Part shown: piece by piece, positions 10,273 through 19,552 of the stretch
How positions within the stretch are numbered: position 1 is the first letter of the stretch
Layout of the letters: each line of letters begins with the position of its first letter
Assembly: GCA_002967695.1 (NCBI GenBank)
Contig: PUHN01000025.1
Coordinates: forward strand, 1-48,984
DNA from: Rhodobacteraceae bacterium WD3A24
GTDB lineage: Bacteria > Pseudomonadota > Alphaproteobacteria > Rhodobacterales > Rhodobacteraceae
DNA length: 48,984 bases
Reading direction: 5' to 3'
The notes under the pieces: model-generated
Database searches by the model: none
Told to the model about the DNA's origin: nothing
The model's input: only the letters and a program-made list of their open reading frames with translations
Translations under genes and position numbers: made by a program

Positions 10273-11859
10273 TCAGGCCTGCCAGCACTTCACCGCCGCA
10301 AAGCCATCCATCATCTCGGCGTTGGGGTTGTCCTCCCAGCCGGCGATGGCGTCGGTATGGGCGTCGATATAGTCGTTGAACATCGGGCAGATCAGCCCGC
10401 CCTCGTCGCGCACCATCATGCCCGCCTCGCGGTAGAGCTCCTTGCGCCGGGTCTCGTCGAGCTCGCCGCGCGCCTCCACGATCAGCGCGTCGAAATCCTC
10501 GCGGAAAAAGCGCGTGTCGTTCCAGTCGGCGTCCGAGACATAGGCGGTCGAATACATCTGATCCTGCACCGGACGCCCCGACCAGTAGGAGGCGCAGAAG
10601 GGCTCGACATTCCACACCTCCGACCAGTAGCCGTCGGCCGGCTCGCGCTGGATCTCCAGCGGGATGCCCGCGGCCTGCGCGGTCTGCTGGAAAAGCTGCG
10701 CGGCATCCACCGCGCCGGGAAAGGCGTTCTCGGCGGTGCGCAGGATGATCGGCGAGCCGTCATGGCCCGACTGCTCGTAGTGATGGCGCGCGCGGTCGGG
10801 GTCGAATTCGCGCTGCGGGATGGTGGAGTCGAACAGCGGATAGGCCTCGTTGATGGGCATGTCGTTGCCGATCGAGCCATAGCCGTGGAGGATCTTCTCG
10901 ACCATGTCCTCGCGGTCGATCGCGTATTTGAGCGCCAGCCGCAGCTCGTTGCTGTCGAAGGGCGCGGTGTTGCAATGCATGATGAACACATAATGCCCAC
11001 GCCCGGCGACATTCTGGACGGTGACGCTGGGCGCGCGCGCGAGCAGCCCCGCGGTGCGCGGCTCGACACGGTTGATCATCTGCACCTGCCCCGACTGCAG
11101 CGCCGAGTTGCGCGCGGTGGAATCGTTGATCACCAGAATCTCGGTCGAATTGAAGTGGCCGACCGAGTCGTCCCAGTAGTTCTCGAACTTCTCCATCACG
11201 TGGCGCACGCCGGGCTCGTTCTCGACCATGCGGTAGGGGCCAGTGAAGATGCCCGCCGTGGGGTCGTCGAGCCCGCCATTGGGCTGGATGACAAGGTGGT
11301 AGTCCGACATCAGATAGGGCAGGTCGGCGTTGGGCGAGGTCAGATGCACCACCAGCATGTCGCCATCAATCTCCATCGAGTCGATGTTGCGCATCACGCC
11401 CAGCGCGCCCGACTGCGATTCCTCGTCGGAATGGCGCTGCATCGTCTTGAGCACGTCATCGGGCGTCATGGTACGCCCGTCATGGAACTCCACGCCCTGC
11501 CGGATGCGGAAATACCAGGTCTGCGCGTCGGGCGAGGAATCGACCTCGGTCGCCAGGCGCATGTCGAGGCTGCCGTCGGGCGCGATGTTGAGCAGCGTGT
11601 CGCCGATCTGGCGCATGTAGTTGAACGGCACCTGGCTGAGATTGAGCGCGGGGTCCAGGCTGTTGGTGCTCTCGCCGCCTTGCAGGCCCAGCACCAGATG
11701 ACCGCCCTGCTGCGGGGTCTGCGCGCGCAGCGCGCCGGCCAGCATCGTGTTGGCCATCGCGCCGGTCAGACCCAGCGCGCCGGCCCGGCCCAGAAAGGCG
11801 CGGCGGCTGCACCGGCCCTGCTTGACCCTGTCGATGAGATAGCGAAGTTCGTCGGACAT
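10273..11859 (-). CDS. Extracellular solute-binding protein, family 5 (Tat-exported)
   Basis: 528 residues, substrate receptor of the adjacent dipeptide-type ABC importer. The start MSDELRYLID was chosen over an upstream ATG because GGGAG lies nine bases before it. Residues 17-45 form a twin-arginine signal (SRRAFLG followed by a hydrophobic stretch ending at ALRAQ), so it is exported folded. The SBP_bac_5 signatures include WYFRIRQGVEFHDGR and an RLALKYAIDRE-type segment. The upstream monooxygenase suggests a small organic or aromatic ligand rather than peptide, but that is inference. A 16-bp palindrome lies 31-46 bp upstream of the start. Confidence 0.92.
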   Translation of the reverse strand: MSDELRYLIDRVKQGRCSRRAFLGRAGALGLTGAMANTMLAGALRAQTPQQGGHLVLGLQGGESTNSLDPALNLSQVPFNYMRQIGDTLLNIAPDGSLDMRLATEVDSSPDAQTWYFRIRQGVEFHDGRTMTPDDVLKTMQRHSDEESQSGALGVMRNIDSMEIDGDMLVVHLTSPNADLPYLMSDYHLVIQPNGGLDDPTAGIFTGPYRMVENEPGVRHVMEKFENYWDDSVGHFNSTEILVINDSTARNSALQSGQVQMINRVEPRTAGLLARAPSVTVQNVAGRGHYVFIMHCNTAPFDSNELRLALKYAIDREDMVEKILHGYGSIGNDMPINEAYPLFDSTIPQREFDPDRARHHYEQSGHDGSPIILRTAENAFPGAVDAAQLFQQTAQAAGIPLEIQREPADGYWSEVWNVEPFCASYWSGRPVQDQMYSTAYVSDADWNDTRFFREDFDALIVEARGELDETRRKELYREAGMMVRDEGGLICPMFNDYIDAHTDAIAGWEDNPNAEMMDGFAAVKCWQA

Positions 11860-11889
11860 GGATGGCAGCTCCCTGTTGATGGTGTGTTG

Positions 11890-11905
11890 TTGATTGGACA
11901 ATCAA
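11890..11905. promoter_or_regulatory. Perfect 7-bp-arm palindrome, candidate operator of the ABC importer
   Basis: TTGATTG-GA-CAATCAA. Skipping one mismatched pair on each side, the dyad continues with two more pairs (TT/AA), 22 bp overall. A related half-site (CAATCCAA) lies about 15 bp further upstream. It is placed 31-46 bp before the substrate-binding protein start on the minus strand, a natural position for a repressor. The cognate regulator is not identified. Confidence 0.45.
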
Positions 11906-11986
11906 TAACCTTCGGGAGGGCAATCCAACAACCCCTTCCGCACAGAAAGGCGCCCGCGCGGCGCCATCCGCCGCGGCCGTGCCGGC

Positions 11987-12184
11987 TCAGCCCGTGGCGC
12001 CGTCTTCCAGGTCGGTGCGGCACTGCGCGGCGATCCGGCACGCGCGCGGCGCGTCGCCCAGCTCATGCGCCAGCGCCAGGCACACCTTGGCCAGATAGAT
12101 CTCGGCGGCCTCGCGCCCGACGGCATCGATACCCCGGGCGATTTCGTCATAGACGTCTTCGAGCGTTTTCTCGGGGCTGGTCAT
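11987..12184 (-). CDS. DUF2783 family small protein
   Basis: 65-residue protein, acidic at both ends, with no signal peptide or membrane segment. The pattern LEDVYDEIARGIDAVGREAAEIYLAKVCLALAHELGD matches the DUF2783 family as I know it: short proteins encoded next to FAD-dependent aromatic hydroxylases. Its ATG overlaps the stop of the monooxygenase gene by four bases, so the two are coupled. Function is unknown; a partner or stabiliser of the hydroxylase is a reasonable guess. C48 and C54 are its only cysteines besides C35. Confidence 0.85.
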   Translation of the reverse strand: MTSPEKTLEDVYDEIARGIDAVGREAAEIYLAKVCLALAHELGDAPRACRIAAQCRTDLEDGATG

Positions 12185-13797
12185 GTCATTTCCTCCTCGC
12201 TGTGGTCGAGCACCCGCGCAAGCGCGCCGCGCACCTCACCGGGGGCGGGCGCGCGCCAGCGCGCGGCGACATGCATGTCGGGACGGATCAGATAGACGCT
12301 GCCCTCGGCCGCCCCGAATGCCTCGGCCGCCGGACCGGTCGCGGGCAGCGCGACGACCTGCACGCCCCGGCCGGCGAGGCCCCGATAGGCCTCCGCCGAG
12401 CCGAAGACCAGCACCGTCATCCCCGCCAGCCGGTCCGACAGATGCCCGGCCTCCAGCGGCGGATCGGCGGCCACCGCGCCGGGGATCGGGCCGGCGCGAA
12501 AGGCCGGGTCGTCGGGCAGGGTCGCGGGGCTGTCGGCATAGGTATGGGGCGTCATCTGGCGCGGATTGGCCAGCGCGCCAGCATAGTCATGGCGCAGCGC
12601 CAGCGACAGGGCGGCATCGCGCATCACCCGCCAGCCATGGCTGGGTGGCGTCATGAACCGCGTGCTGCGCGCGGCGTTGGCAAAGACGTCGAGCGTGGCG
12701 CCGCGCCGCTCGGGCGTGTAGCTGTCGAGCAGCCCCTCCCCCGCCCGGCCGCCGAGCACCCAGGCCAGCTTCCATCCGATATTCTGCGCGTCGGCCAGCC
12801 CGTTGTTGAGCCCCCGCACGCCGAAGATCGGCACGATATGGGCGCTGTCGCCGACGAAGAAGACGCGCCCCGCGCGGTAGTCGTCGAGCGCGAGCGTGTT
12901 GGCCGAGTAGACGCTCCACCATTCGAGCTCGTAATCGCCCCCATGCCCGATGTCGCGCAGCACGGCCTCGACGTTGCGGCGCACCTCGTCCTCGCGGGTG
13001 GCGGCCTCGGCGTCCTCGTCGGGGCGCAGCTGATAGTCGATGCGCCAGATGTCGTCGGGCTGGCGGTGGACCAGCACGGTGCCGCCGCGGCGCGCGGGCG
13101 GATCGAACAGCGCGCGGCGGATGGTGGGATAGTCATGGCGCATCCGCACATCGGCGATCACGTAGCGGCCCTCGTAATTCTCGCCCTTCAGCCGCAGCCC
13201 GCACATCCGCCGCACCGGGCTGCGCGCGCCGTCGGCGGCCAGAACCCAGTCGGCGGGCAGGCTGTAGGCGCCCAGCGGATCGGTGATCTGCAGCGTCGCG
13301 CCCGCGCCGCCCTGCGCGAGGCCGGTCACCGCGCTCTGCCAGCGGGCGTCGATCAGCGGACATTCGGCGACGCGCTCCCACAGGAACTGCTCGATATACT
13401 GCTGCTGCAGGTTGTACATGGGGCGGTATTTCCGGTCGGGTCCGTCAGGCATCTCGAATTCGAGGATCTGGCGGCCGCGATAGAAGGTCCGTCCTGTCGT
13501 CCAGCCCAGCGCCTTGCCCAGAAACCGCCCGGCCGCCCCCAGGCTTTCGAGAATGTAGAAGCTCTGCCGCGCGATGCAGATCGCGCGGCTGCCGTCGTTG
13601 AAGGTGGCCTTGCGCTCCAGCAGGACCGAACGCACCCCCTGCGCCGCCAGCGTGAGCGCCGCGGTCATCCCCACCGGCCCGGCGCCGACGATGGCCACCG
13701 GCGTGCGCGCATCCAGCCCGTCGCGCGCGGCGGGCGGGTCGAAATGCGGATAGTCGAAATAGAGCGAGTCGAGCTCGCCGCGGCCTTCCGGTCTCAT
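12181..13797 (-). CDS. FAD-dependent aromatic monooxygenase (PheA/TfdB/MhpA-like)
   Basis: 538-residue class A flavoprotein hydroxylase, using NAD(P)H and O2 to hydroxylate an aromatic ring in the cytoplasm. Visible motifs are GAGPVG at 38-43 (FAD ADP-binding), the DG motif AADGARSPVRR around D189-G190, and the GD motif VGDSAH at 315-320 followed by GVRGLNNGLADAQNIGWKLAWVL. The C-terminal 100 residues fit the thioredoxin-like tail of phenol hydroxylases. AAGGAG lies six bases before the ATG. It is first gene of a minus-strand unit with DUF2783 and the ABC importer. The substrate is probably a hydroxy- or carboxy-aromatic, which this sequence alone cannot fix. Confidence 0.9.
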   Translation of the reverse strand: MRPEGRGELDSLYFDYPHFDPPAARDGLDARTPVAIVGAGPVGMTAALTLAAQGVRSVLLERKATFNDGSRAICIARQSFYILESLGAAGRFLGKALGWTTGRTFYRGRQILEFEMPDGPDRKYRPMYNLQQQYIEQFLWERVAECPLIDARWQSAVTGLAQGGAGATLQITDPLGAYSLPADWVLAADGARSPVRRMCGLRLKGENYEGRYVIADVRMRHDYPTIRRALFDPPARRGGTVLVHRQPDDIWRIDYQLRPDEDAEAATREDEVRRNVEAVLRDIGHGGDYELEWWSVYSANTLALDDYRAGRVFFVGDSAHIVPIFGVRGLNNGLADAQNIGWKLAWVLGGRAGEGLLDSYTPERRGATLDVFANAARSTRFMTPPSHGWRVMRDAALSLALRHDYAGALANPRQMTPHTYADSPATLPDDPAFRAGPIPGAVAADPPLEAGHLSDRLAGMTVLVFGSAEAYRGLAGRGVQVVALPATGPAAEAFGAAEGSVYLIRPDMHVAARWRAPAPGEVRGALARVLDHSEEEMT

Positions 13798-13867
13798 TGC
13801 CTCTCCTTTCCGCGGGCGTCCCTTGTGCCCCGTCGCGCCGGGTATAGCGCAAGGCGCGCGCGGGTTC

Positions 13868-13888
13868 TGTCCTCCCTGTCGGGGGACA
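13868..13888. promoter_or_regulatory. Dyad between divergent monooxygenase and luxR-type genes
   Basis: TGTCCTCC-CTGTC-GGGGGACA has 8-bp arms with one mismatch and a 5-bp spacer, ending 16 bp before the LuxR-type ATG. Its size and symmetry resemble LuxR-family sites. It could serve autoregulation and control of the divergent monooxygenase-importer unit. Confidence 0.35.
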
Positions 13889-13904
13889 TGTAGACTGCCG
13901 GCCC

Positions 13905-14600
13905 ATGGACCGGCTCCTGCACCAGATCGAGCGCGCCCTCGCGGCGCTGGGGGGCGAGGGTTTTCTCGCCCCCTTCCTCGATCTCGCCGAGACCGCCGGC
14001 GCCGACCAGATCATGATCTTCGCACTGGGACAGGACCGCGCCGACTGCCTGGTCTCGCGCCACTTCTCCCGCGCGCGGCTGGGGCCGTCGCTGGCGGCGC
14101 GCTATCTCGACGGCTGGTGGCGCCACGACCCGCTGCTGCCCGCGCTGCGGGCGGTGCCCGAGGGTACGGTGGAGGTGGCGCATATGGAGGATGTCGCCGC
14201 GCGGATGACGCCCGACTACCGCGCGATATTCTTCGACGGGCCGGGGCTTGCGCGCAAGACGGCGCTGCTGGCAGCCGGCCGCGAGGTGCGGCTGATCGTC
14301 AATCTCTACCAGACGGGCGGGGCAAGGGATCTGCGCGGCGCGCAGATCGCCCCGCTTCTGGGACGGCTGGCGCTGCTGCATTTCGACCGGCCCGCGGGGG
14401 CGGCCCTGCCCTCGCCGCTGGCGGCGCTGTCGTCGCGCGAGCGCGCGGTGTGCCGCGGCATTCTCGACGGCAAGACGGCCGACGCCATCGCGCGCGACAT
14501 GGGCCTGGCGCCCTCGACCGTCGTGACCTACCGCAAGCGCGCCTATCAGAAACTGGGCGTGACCTCGCGCGGGGCGCTGTTCGCCATCTGCCGGCGCTGA
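13905..14600 (+). CDS. LuxR-family transcriptional regulator
   Basis: 231 residues. The C-terminal 60 residues are a clear GerE-type HTH (LSSRERAVCRGILDGKTADAIARDMGLAPSTVVTYRKRAYQKLGV). The N-terminal 150 residues do not show the canonical acyl-homoserine-lactone-binding pattern I would expect, so the signal is unknown. The frame ends 4 bp from the convergent luciferase-like gene. Being divergent from the FAD monooxygenase/ABC unit, it is the likely regulator of that unit. No strong Shine-Dalgarno is visible before the ATG. Confidence 0.87.
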   Translation: MDRLLHQIERALAALGGEGFLAPFLDLAETAGADQIMIFALGQDRADCLVSRHFSRARLGPSLAARYLDGWWRHDPLLPALRAVPEGTVEVAHMEDVAARMTPDYRAIFFDGPGLARKTALLAAGREVRLIVNLYQTGGARDLRGAQIAPLLGRLALLHFDRPAGAALPSPLAALSSRERAVCRGILDGKTADAIARDMGLAPSTVVTYRKRAYQKLGVTSRGALFAICRR

Positions 14601-14604
14601 GCCC

Positions 14605-15603
<999 letters not shown>

Positions 15604-15684
15604 GAACCCTCCTGCGGTGGCGGATGGTGACGAGATAGGCACCCGGCCGGCGACCGGGAAGGGGGGCGAGGCCCGGAGGCGTTG

Positions 15685-15713
15685 TTGCCCGCCGCCGACA
15701 CGCGCGCTAGACT
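15685..15713 (+). promoter_or_regulatory. tupB: Putative tupBCA promoter with small dyad downstream
   Basis: TTGCCC and TAGACT are spaced by 17 bp, a reasonable sigma-70 arrangement 36 bp before the tupB ATG. Directly downstream is GCGT-CAATT-ACGC (15714-15726), a small inverted repeat that would overlap the start of transcription. It could be the target of the HTH-PBP regulator encoded at the end of the operon. Predicted by eye only. Confidence 0.35.
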
Positions 15714-15748
15714 GCGTCAATTACGCTCAACCGGCTGTTTGGAAAATT

Positions 15749-16456
15749 ATGCAGGATTTTGCAGACGCCTTCGCCCGCGCCGTGACCCTCGTGATCTCGG
15801 GCGATGCCGATCTGATCGAGATCGTCGCCCTTTCGCTGCGGGTCAGCCTCACGGCGACGCTGCTCGCCTGCGCCCTCGGGCTGCCGATCGGCGCGCTGCT
15901 TGCCATCGCGCGGTTTCCGGGCCGCGGGGCGGTCACGGTGGTGATCAACGCGCTGATGGGGCTGCCGCCGGTGGTGGTGGGGCTCGTGGTCTATCTGCAC
16001 CTCTCGCGGGCCGGGCCGCTGGGCTTTCTGGGGCTGCTCTACACCCCGGCCGCGATGATCATCGCGCAGACCGTCCTGATCACGCCCATCGTGGCGGCGC
16101 TGTCGCGGCAGGTGCTCGAAGACCTGCACGCCGAATACGCCGAACAGTTCCGCTCGCTCTGCCTGAGCCGGCGCGCGGCGGTGGGCGCGCTGTTGTGGGA
16201 CGGGCGCTATTCGCTGCTCACCGTCGCGCTGGCCGGTTTCGGCCGGGCGGTGGCCGAGGTGGGCGCGGTGATGGTGGTCGGCGGCAATATCGACCACCTC
16301 ACGCGGGTGATGACCACCGCGATCGCGCTGGAGACATCGCGCGGGGAACTCGCGCTGGCGCTGGCGCTGGGCATCGTGCTGATGGTCATCGCGCTGGGGG
16401 TCAACGCGCTCGTCCACGGCGTCCATCAATCGGCCGCGCGGCGCGCCCATGCATGA
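15749..16456 (+). CDS. tupB: Tungstate ABC transporter permease TupB
   Basis: 235-residue inner-membrane permease with about five or six spans. The start at ATG 15749 (MQDFADAFARAV) was chosen because the upstream open frame overlaps the divergent gene and promoter region. TupB-type features include GLPPVVVGLVVYLHLSRAGPLG and the cytoplasmic coupling loop with AEVGAVMVVGGNIDHLTRVMTTAIALETSRG. It imports tungstate for tungsto- or molybdo-pterin enzymes. It overlaps tupC by eight bases. Confidence 0.93.
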   Translation: MQDFADAFARAVTLVISGDADLIEIVALSLRVSLTATLLACALGLPIGALLAIARFPGRGAVTVVINALMGLPPVVVGLVVYLHLSRAGPLGFLGLLYTPAAMIIAQTVLITPIVAALSRQVLEDLHAEYAEQFRSLCLSRRAAVGALLWDGRYSLLTVALAGFGRAVAEVGAVMVVGGNIDHLTRVMTTAIALETSRGELALALALGIVLMVIALGVNALVHGVHQSAARRAHA

Positions 16457-17207
16457 GCCCCGCCCCGCCGGCCCCGCCGCGGCGACAAACCCGGCGCCCC
16501 CCGCCGGGCCGCGGCTGCGGGCGGAGGCCATCACCCTGACGCAAGGCGGGCGGCGGCTTCTCGACGGTGTCGATCTCGATCTCGCGGGGGGTGGCATCAC
16601 CATGGTGCTGGGCCCCAACGGGGCGGGCAAGAGCCTGCTTCTGAAGGTGCTGCACGGGCTGATCGCGCCCGACACGGGCCGCGTTCTGTGGGACGGCCGC
16701 CCGGCGGGGCAGGCGACGCGCCGCCGGCAGGCGATGGTGTTTCAGCGGCCAGTGCTGCTGCGCCGCTCGGCGGCGGCCAATATCGATTTCGTGCTGCGCG
16801 CGCGGGGGCGGCGCGACCGCGCGCGGCGTGACGCGCTGCTGGCGCATGTGGGGCTCGACGCCCATGCATCGCGCCCTGCCCGGCGGCTCTCGGGCGGCGA
16901 ACAGCAGCGGCTAGCGCTGGCGCGCGCGCTGGCGACCGGCCCCGAGCTGCTGTTTCTCGACGAGCCCACCGCCAGCCTCGACCCGGCCTCGGTGCTCAGG
17001 ATCGAGCAGGTCGTCGCGGCCGCCCGCGCCGACGACACCGGGGTCGTGTTCGTCACCCATGATGTCGGACAGGCCCGCCGGCTGGCCGACGACATCGTCT
17101 TTCTCCATCGCGGCCGGGTCGTCGAGCACGCGCCCGCGGCGCGGTTCTTCGACGCGCCCGCCTCCGCGGCCGCGCGCGACTTTCTCGCCGGCCGCATCGT
17201 CGTCTGA
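16449..17207 (+). CDS. tupC: Tungstate ABC transporter ATPase TupC
   Basis: 252 residues. Walker A GPNGAGKS is at 55-62, the signature LSGGEQQR is near residue 145 and the Walker B is FLDEPTASLD. The H-loop is in VFVTHDVGQARRLADD. There is no C-terminal TOBE domain, as is usual for TupC. The N-terminal 20 residues are proline/alanine-rich and probably disordered. It sits between permease and binding-protein genes, with 29 bp before tupA. Confidence 0.94.
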   Translation: MHEPRPAGPAAATNPAPPAGPRLRAEAITLTQGGRRLLDGVDLDLAGGGITMVLGPNGAGKSLLLKVLHGLIAPDTGRVLWDGRPAGQATRRRQAMVFQRPVLLRRSAAANIDFVLRARGRRDRARRDALLAHVGLDAHASRPARRLSGGEQQRLALARALATGPELLFLDEPTASLDPASVLRIEQVVAAARADDTGVVFVTHDVGQARRLADDIVFLHRGRVVEHAPAARFFDAPASAAARDFLAGRIVV

Positions 17208-17236
17208 CCGCAAACCAGCAAAAGGAAGAGCCCCCG

Positions 17237-18061
17237 ATGATTTCACGCCTGTTCTCCAGCGCCGCGGCCGCCGCCGCGCTGACCCTCGCCGCCGGCGTCG
17301 CGACCGCGCAGGATGACGACTCGATCATCGTCCAGTCCACCACCTCGACGGCCAATTCGGGGCTCTACGATCACCTTCTGCCGATCTTCGAGGGTGCGAC
17401 CGGCATCGAGGTCCATGTCGTCGCGGTGGGCACCGGGCAGGCGATCCGCAACGCGCGCAACTGCGATGGCGACGTGCTGCTGGTCCATGCACGCCCGGCC
17501 GAGCGGCGCTTCGTGGCCGATGGCATGGGGGTCGAGCGGTTCGACCTGATGTATAACGACTTCGTCATCGTCGGCCCCGAGGCCGACCCGGCCGGGATCG
17601 GCGGCATGGAGGACGCGCAGGAGGCCCTGGCGGCGATCGCCGGGGCCGAGGCGGTCTTTGCCTCGCGCGGCGACGACTCGGGCACCCACAAGACGGAGAT
17701 GGCGCTGTGGGCCGATACCGGTATCGACCCGGCCGCGCATTCGGGCGCGTGGTATCGCGAGACCGGCTCGGGCATGGGTGCGACCCTCAATGCCGGGGTC
17801 GGCATGGGGGCCTATGTGATGACCGACCGCGCCACCTGGACCAGCTTTGCCAACAAGGGCGATTTCGGGATCCTCGTGGAGGGCGACGCGGATCTGCACA
17901 ACCAGTATGGCGTCATCCTCGTCAACCCCGAGGCATGCCCGAGCGTGAACGCGGAAGATGGCCGGGCCTTCATCGACTGGCTGCTCTCGCCGGCGGGCCA
18001 GGCGGCCATCGCCGCGCATGAGGTTGACAGCCGTCAACTTTTCTTCCCCAACGCGCGGTGA
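17237..18061 (+). CDS. tupA: Tungstate-binding periplasmic protein TupA
   Basis: 274 residues with a Sec signal peptide (about 25 residues, ending at ATAQ). The mature start carries STTSTANSGLYDHLLP, the TupA-type oxyanion-binding TTS-T motif. GTGQAIRNARNCDGDVLLVHA and SRGDDSGTHKTE follow, also family signatures. TupA binds tungstate (and molybdate more weakly) and delivers it to TupB. A Shine-Dalgarno AAGGAAGAG precedes the ATG. Third gene of tupB-tupC-tupA. Confidence 0.95.
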   Translation: MISRLFSSAAAAAALTLAAGVATAQDDDSIIVQSTTSTANSGLYDHLLPIFEGATGIEVHVVAVGTGQAIRNARNCDGDVLLVHARPAERRFVADGMGVERFDLMYNDFVIVGPEADPAGIGGMEDAQEALAAIAGAEAVFASRGDDSGTHKTEMALWADTGIDPAAHSGAWYRETGSGMGATLNAGVGMGAYVMTDRATWTSFANKGDFGILVEGDADLHNQYGVILVNPEACPSVNAEDGRAFIDWLLSPAGQAAIAAHEVDSRQLFFPNAR

Positions 18062-18149
18062 GCCCGCCGGGGCGGGGGCGCGGGGTTGCCGCGCCGGCCG
18101 CGCTGTCGGATGATGGCCCGCGCCGGAGCGAGAGAGGCCAGCAGCCGCG

Positions 18150-19052
18150 ATGCCCGAATACCTCACCGTGCGCGAGCTTGCCGAGCTTCTGCGCATCAAG
18201 GAGCGCAAGGTCTACGACCTCGCCGCCTCGGGGGCGGTGCCCTGCACGCGCGCCACCGGCAAGCTGCTCTTCCCCGCGGCGGAGGTGCGCGCGTGGATGG
18301 ACGCCGCCAGCACCGGCCCGGCCGGCGGGGCGGCGCGCGCGCGCCCCGCGATCTTCCTCGGCAGCCACGACCCGCTTCTGGAGTGGGCGCTGCGCCGGTC
18401 GGGCTGCGGGCTGGCGACGCGGTTCGAGGGCAGCGGCGACGGGCTCGCCCGCTTCGCCGCCGGCGAGGGCGTCGCCGCCGGGCTGCATCTGCGCGACCCG
18501 ACCACCGGCGCGTGGAACATCCCCGCCGTCGCGGCGGCCGGGGTCGACGGGGTGCTCGTCTCATGGGCGGTGCGCCGGCGCGGGCTGGTCCTGCGCCCCG
18601 AACAGGCCGGGGCGGTGCGCGGGCTCGCCGATCTGCGCGGGCTGGTCGTCGCCCCGCGCCAGCCCGACTCGGGCACCCAGCAGCTTTTCGACCAGCTCGC
18701 CGCGGCGGCGGGGCTTGCCCCCGAGACGCTCGACTACGGCGCCATCGCCCCGAGCGAGCACGACGCCGTCCAGGAGGTCGCCCGCGGCGGCGCCGACGCC
18801 GCCTTCGGGCTCGAACAGCTCGCCGTCGCCCACGGCCTGCCCTTCCTCCCGATGATCGAGGAGCGCTTCGACATCCTTGCCGACCGTCGCGCCTGGTTCG
18901 ACCCGCCGATGCAGCGGTTCTGGGCGTTCTGCCGCGACGCGATCTTCCGCGACCACGCCCGCGGACTTGCCGGCTATGACATCCCGGAGCCGGGCGCGGT
19001 GCGCTGGAACGGGAGGCCACAGGGCCTTGCCCCGCCGCCGCGCAGCCCCTAG
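18150..19052 (+). CDS. One-component regulator: excisionase-type HTH plus periplasmic-binding-like domain
   Basis: 300 residues. Residues 1-50 are an HTH_17/excisionase-type DNA-binding domain (YLTVRELAELLRIKERKVYDLAASGAVP..KLLFP). Residues 65-285 form a PBP-like ligand domain (SHDPLLEWALRRSGCGLATRFEGSGDGLARF, then PRQPDSGTQQLFDQL). This HTH plus PBP-like architecture appears in regulators of molybdate/tungstate and cofactor genes. Its position 88 bp behind tupA suggests that it senses tungstate, molybdate or a pterin and controls tupBCA. The ligand is inferred, not shown. Confidence 0.82.
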   Translation: MPEYLTVRELAELLRIKERKVYDLAASGAVPCTRATGKLLFPAAEVRAWMDAASTGPAGGAARARPAIFLGSHDPLLEWALRRSGCGLATRFEGSGDGLARFAAGEGVAAGLHLRDPTTGAWNIPAVAAAGVDGVLVSWAVRRRGLVLRPEQAGAVRGLADLRGLVVAPRQPDSGTQQLFDQLAAAAGLAPETLDYGAIAPSEHDAVQEVARGGADAAFGLEQLAVAHGLPFLPMIEERFDILADRRAWFDPPMQRFWAFCRDAIFRDHARGLAGYDIPEPGAVRWNGRPQGLAPPPRSP

Positions 19053-19095
19053 CTGGGAGAGCGCAGCACACCACCCCCGGACTGGGAGAGCCCGA

Positions 19096-19545
19096 ATGCC
19101 AACAGTCTTGCGCGCAATGGCGCTGGCCATTCTGGCCGCCCTGCCCGCCGCGGCCCAGCAGGCGCGTATCGAGGTCGAGGCGCCGTGGTCACGCGCCTCG
19201 CTCGGCACGATGCGGCCCGGCGTGGCCTACATGACCCTGCGCAACACCGGCGACGCCCCCGCCACCCTGACGGGCATCCGCAGCGAGGCCGCCGCGATGC
19301 CCGAGCTGCATCGCAGCACCGAGGCGGACGGGGCGAGCAGCATGGAGCCGGTCGATGAAGTGACCATCGCCCCCGGCGGGACCGTCGCCCTCGCCCCCGG
19401 CGGGCTGCATGTCATGCTGATGGAGCTCACCCAATCGCTGGAAGAGGGCGACACCCACCGCCTGACGCTGATCTTCGACGACGGCACCGAGCTGGCGGTG
19501 GAGGTGCCGATCCTGCCGATGAGCGCGCGCGGGCCGGCCGAGTGA
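19096..19545 (+). CDS. PCu(A)C-type periplasmic copper chaperone
   Basis: 149 residues with a short signal peptide (MPTVLRAMALAILAALPAAA). The full copper-binding signature H-x10-M-x21-H-x-M is present as H72, M83, H105 and M107. These proteins deliver Cu(I) to the CuA site or to SCO during cytochrome oxidase assembly. The gene is directly followed by a caa3_CtaG gene and, convergently, by SCO, so this is a copper insertion module. The start is supported by GGGAGAG upstream. Confidence 0.93.
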   Translation: MPTVLRAMALAILAALPAAAQQARIEVEAPWSRASLGTMRPGVAYMTLRNTGDAPATLTGIRSEAAAMPELHRSTEADGASSMEPVDEVTIAPGGTVALAPGGLHVMLMELTQSLEEGDTHRLTLIFDDGTELAVEVPILPMSARGPAE

Positions 19546-19552
19546 GGCGGCG

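Noticed and set aside
10105-13893. Plus-strand open frame of over 1200 codons antisense to the binding-protein and monooxygenase genes
   Set aside because: No signal, domain or Shine-Dalgarno; spans several real minus-strand genes and their gaps.
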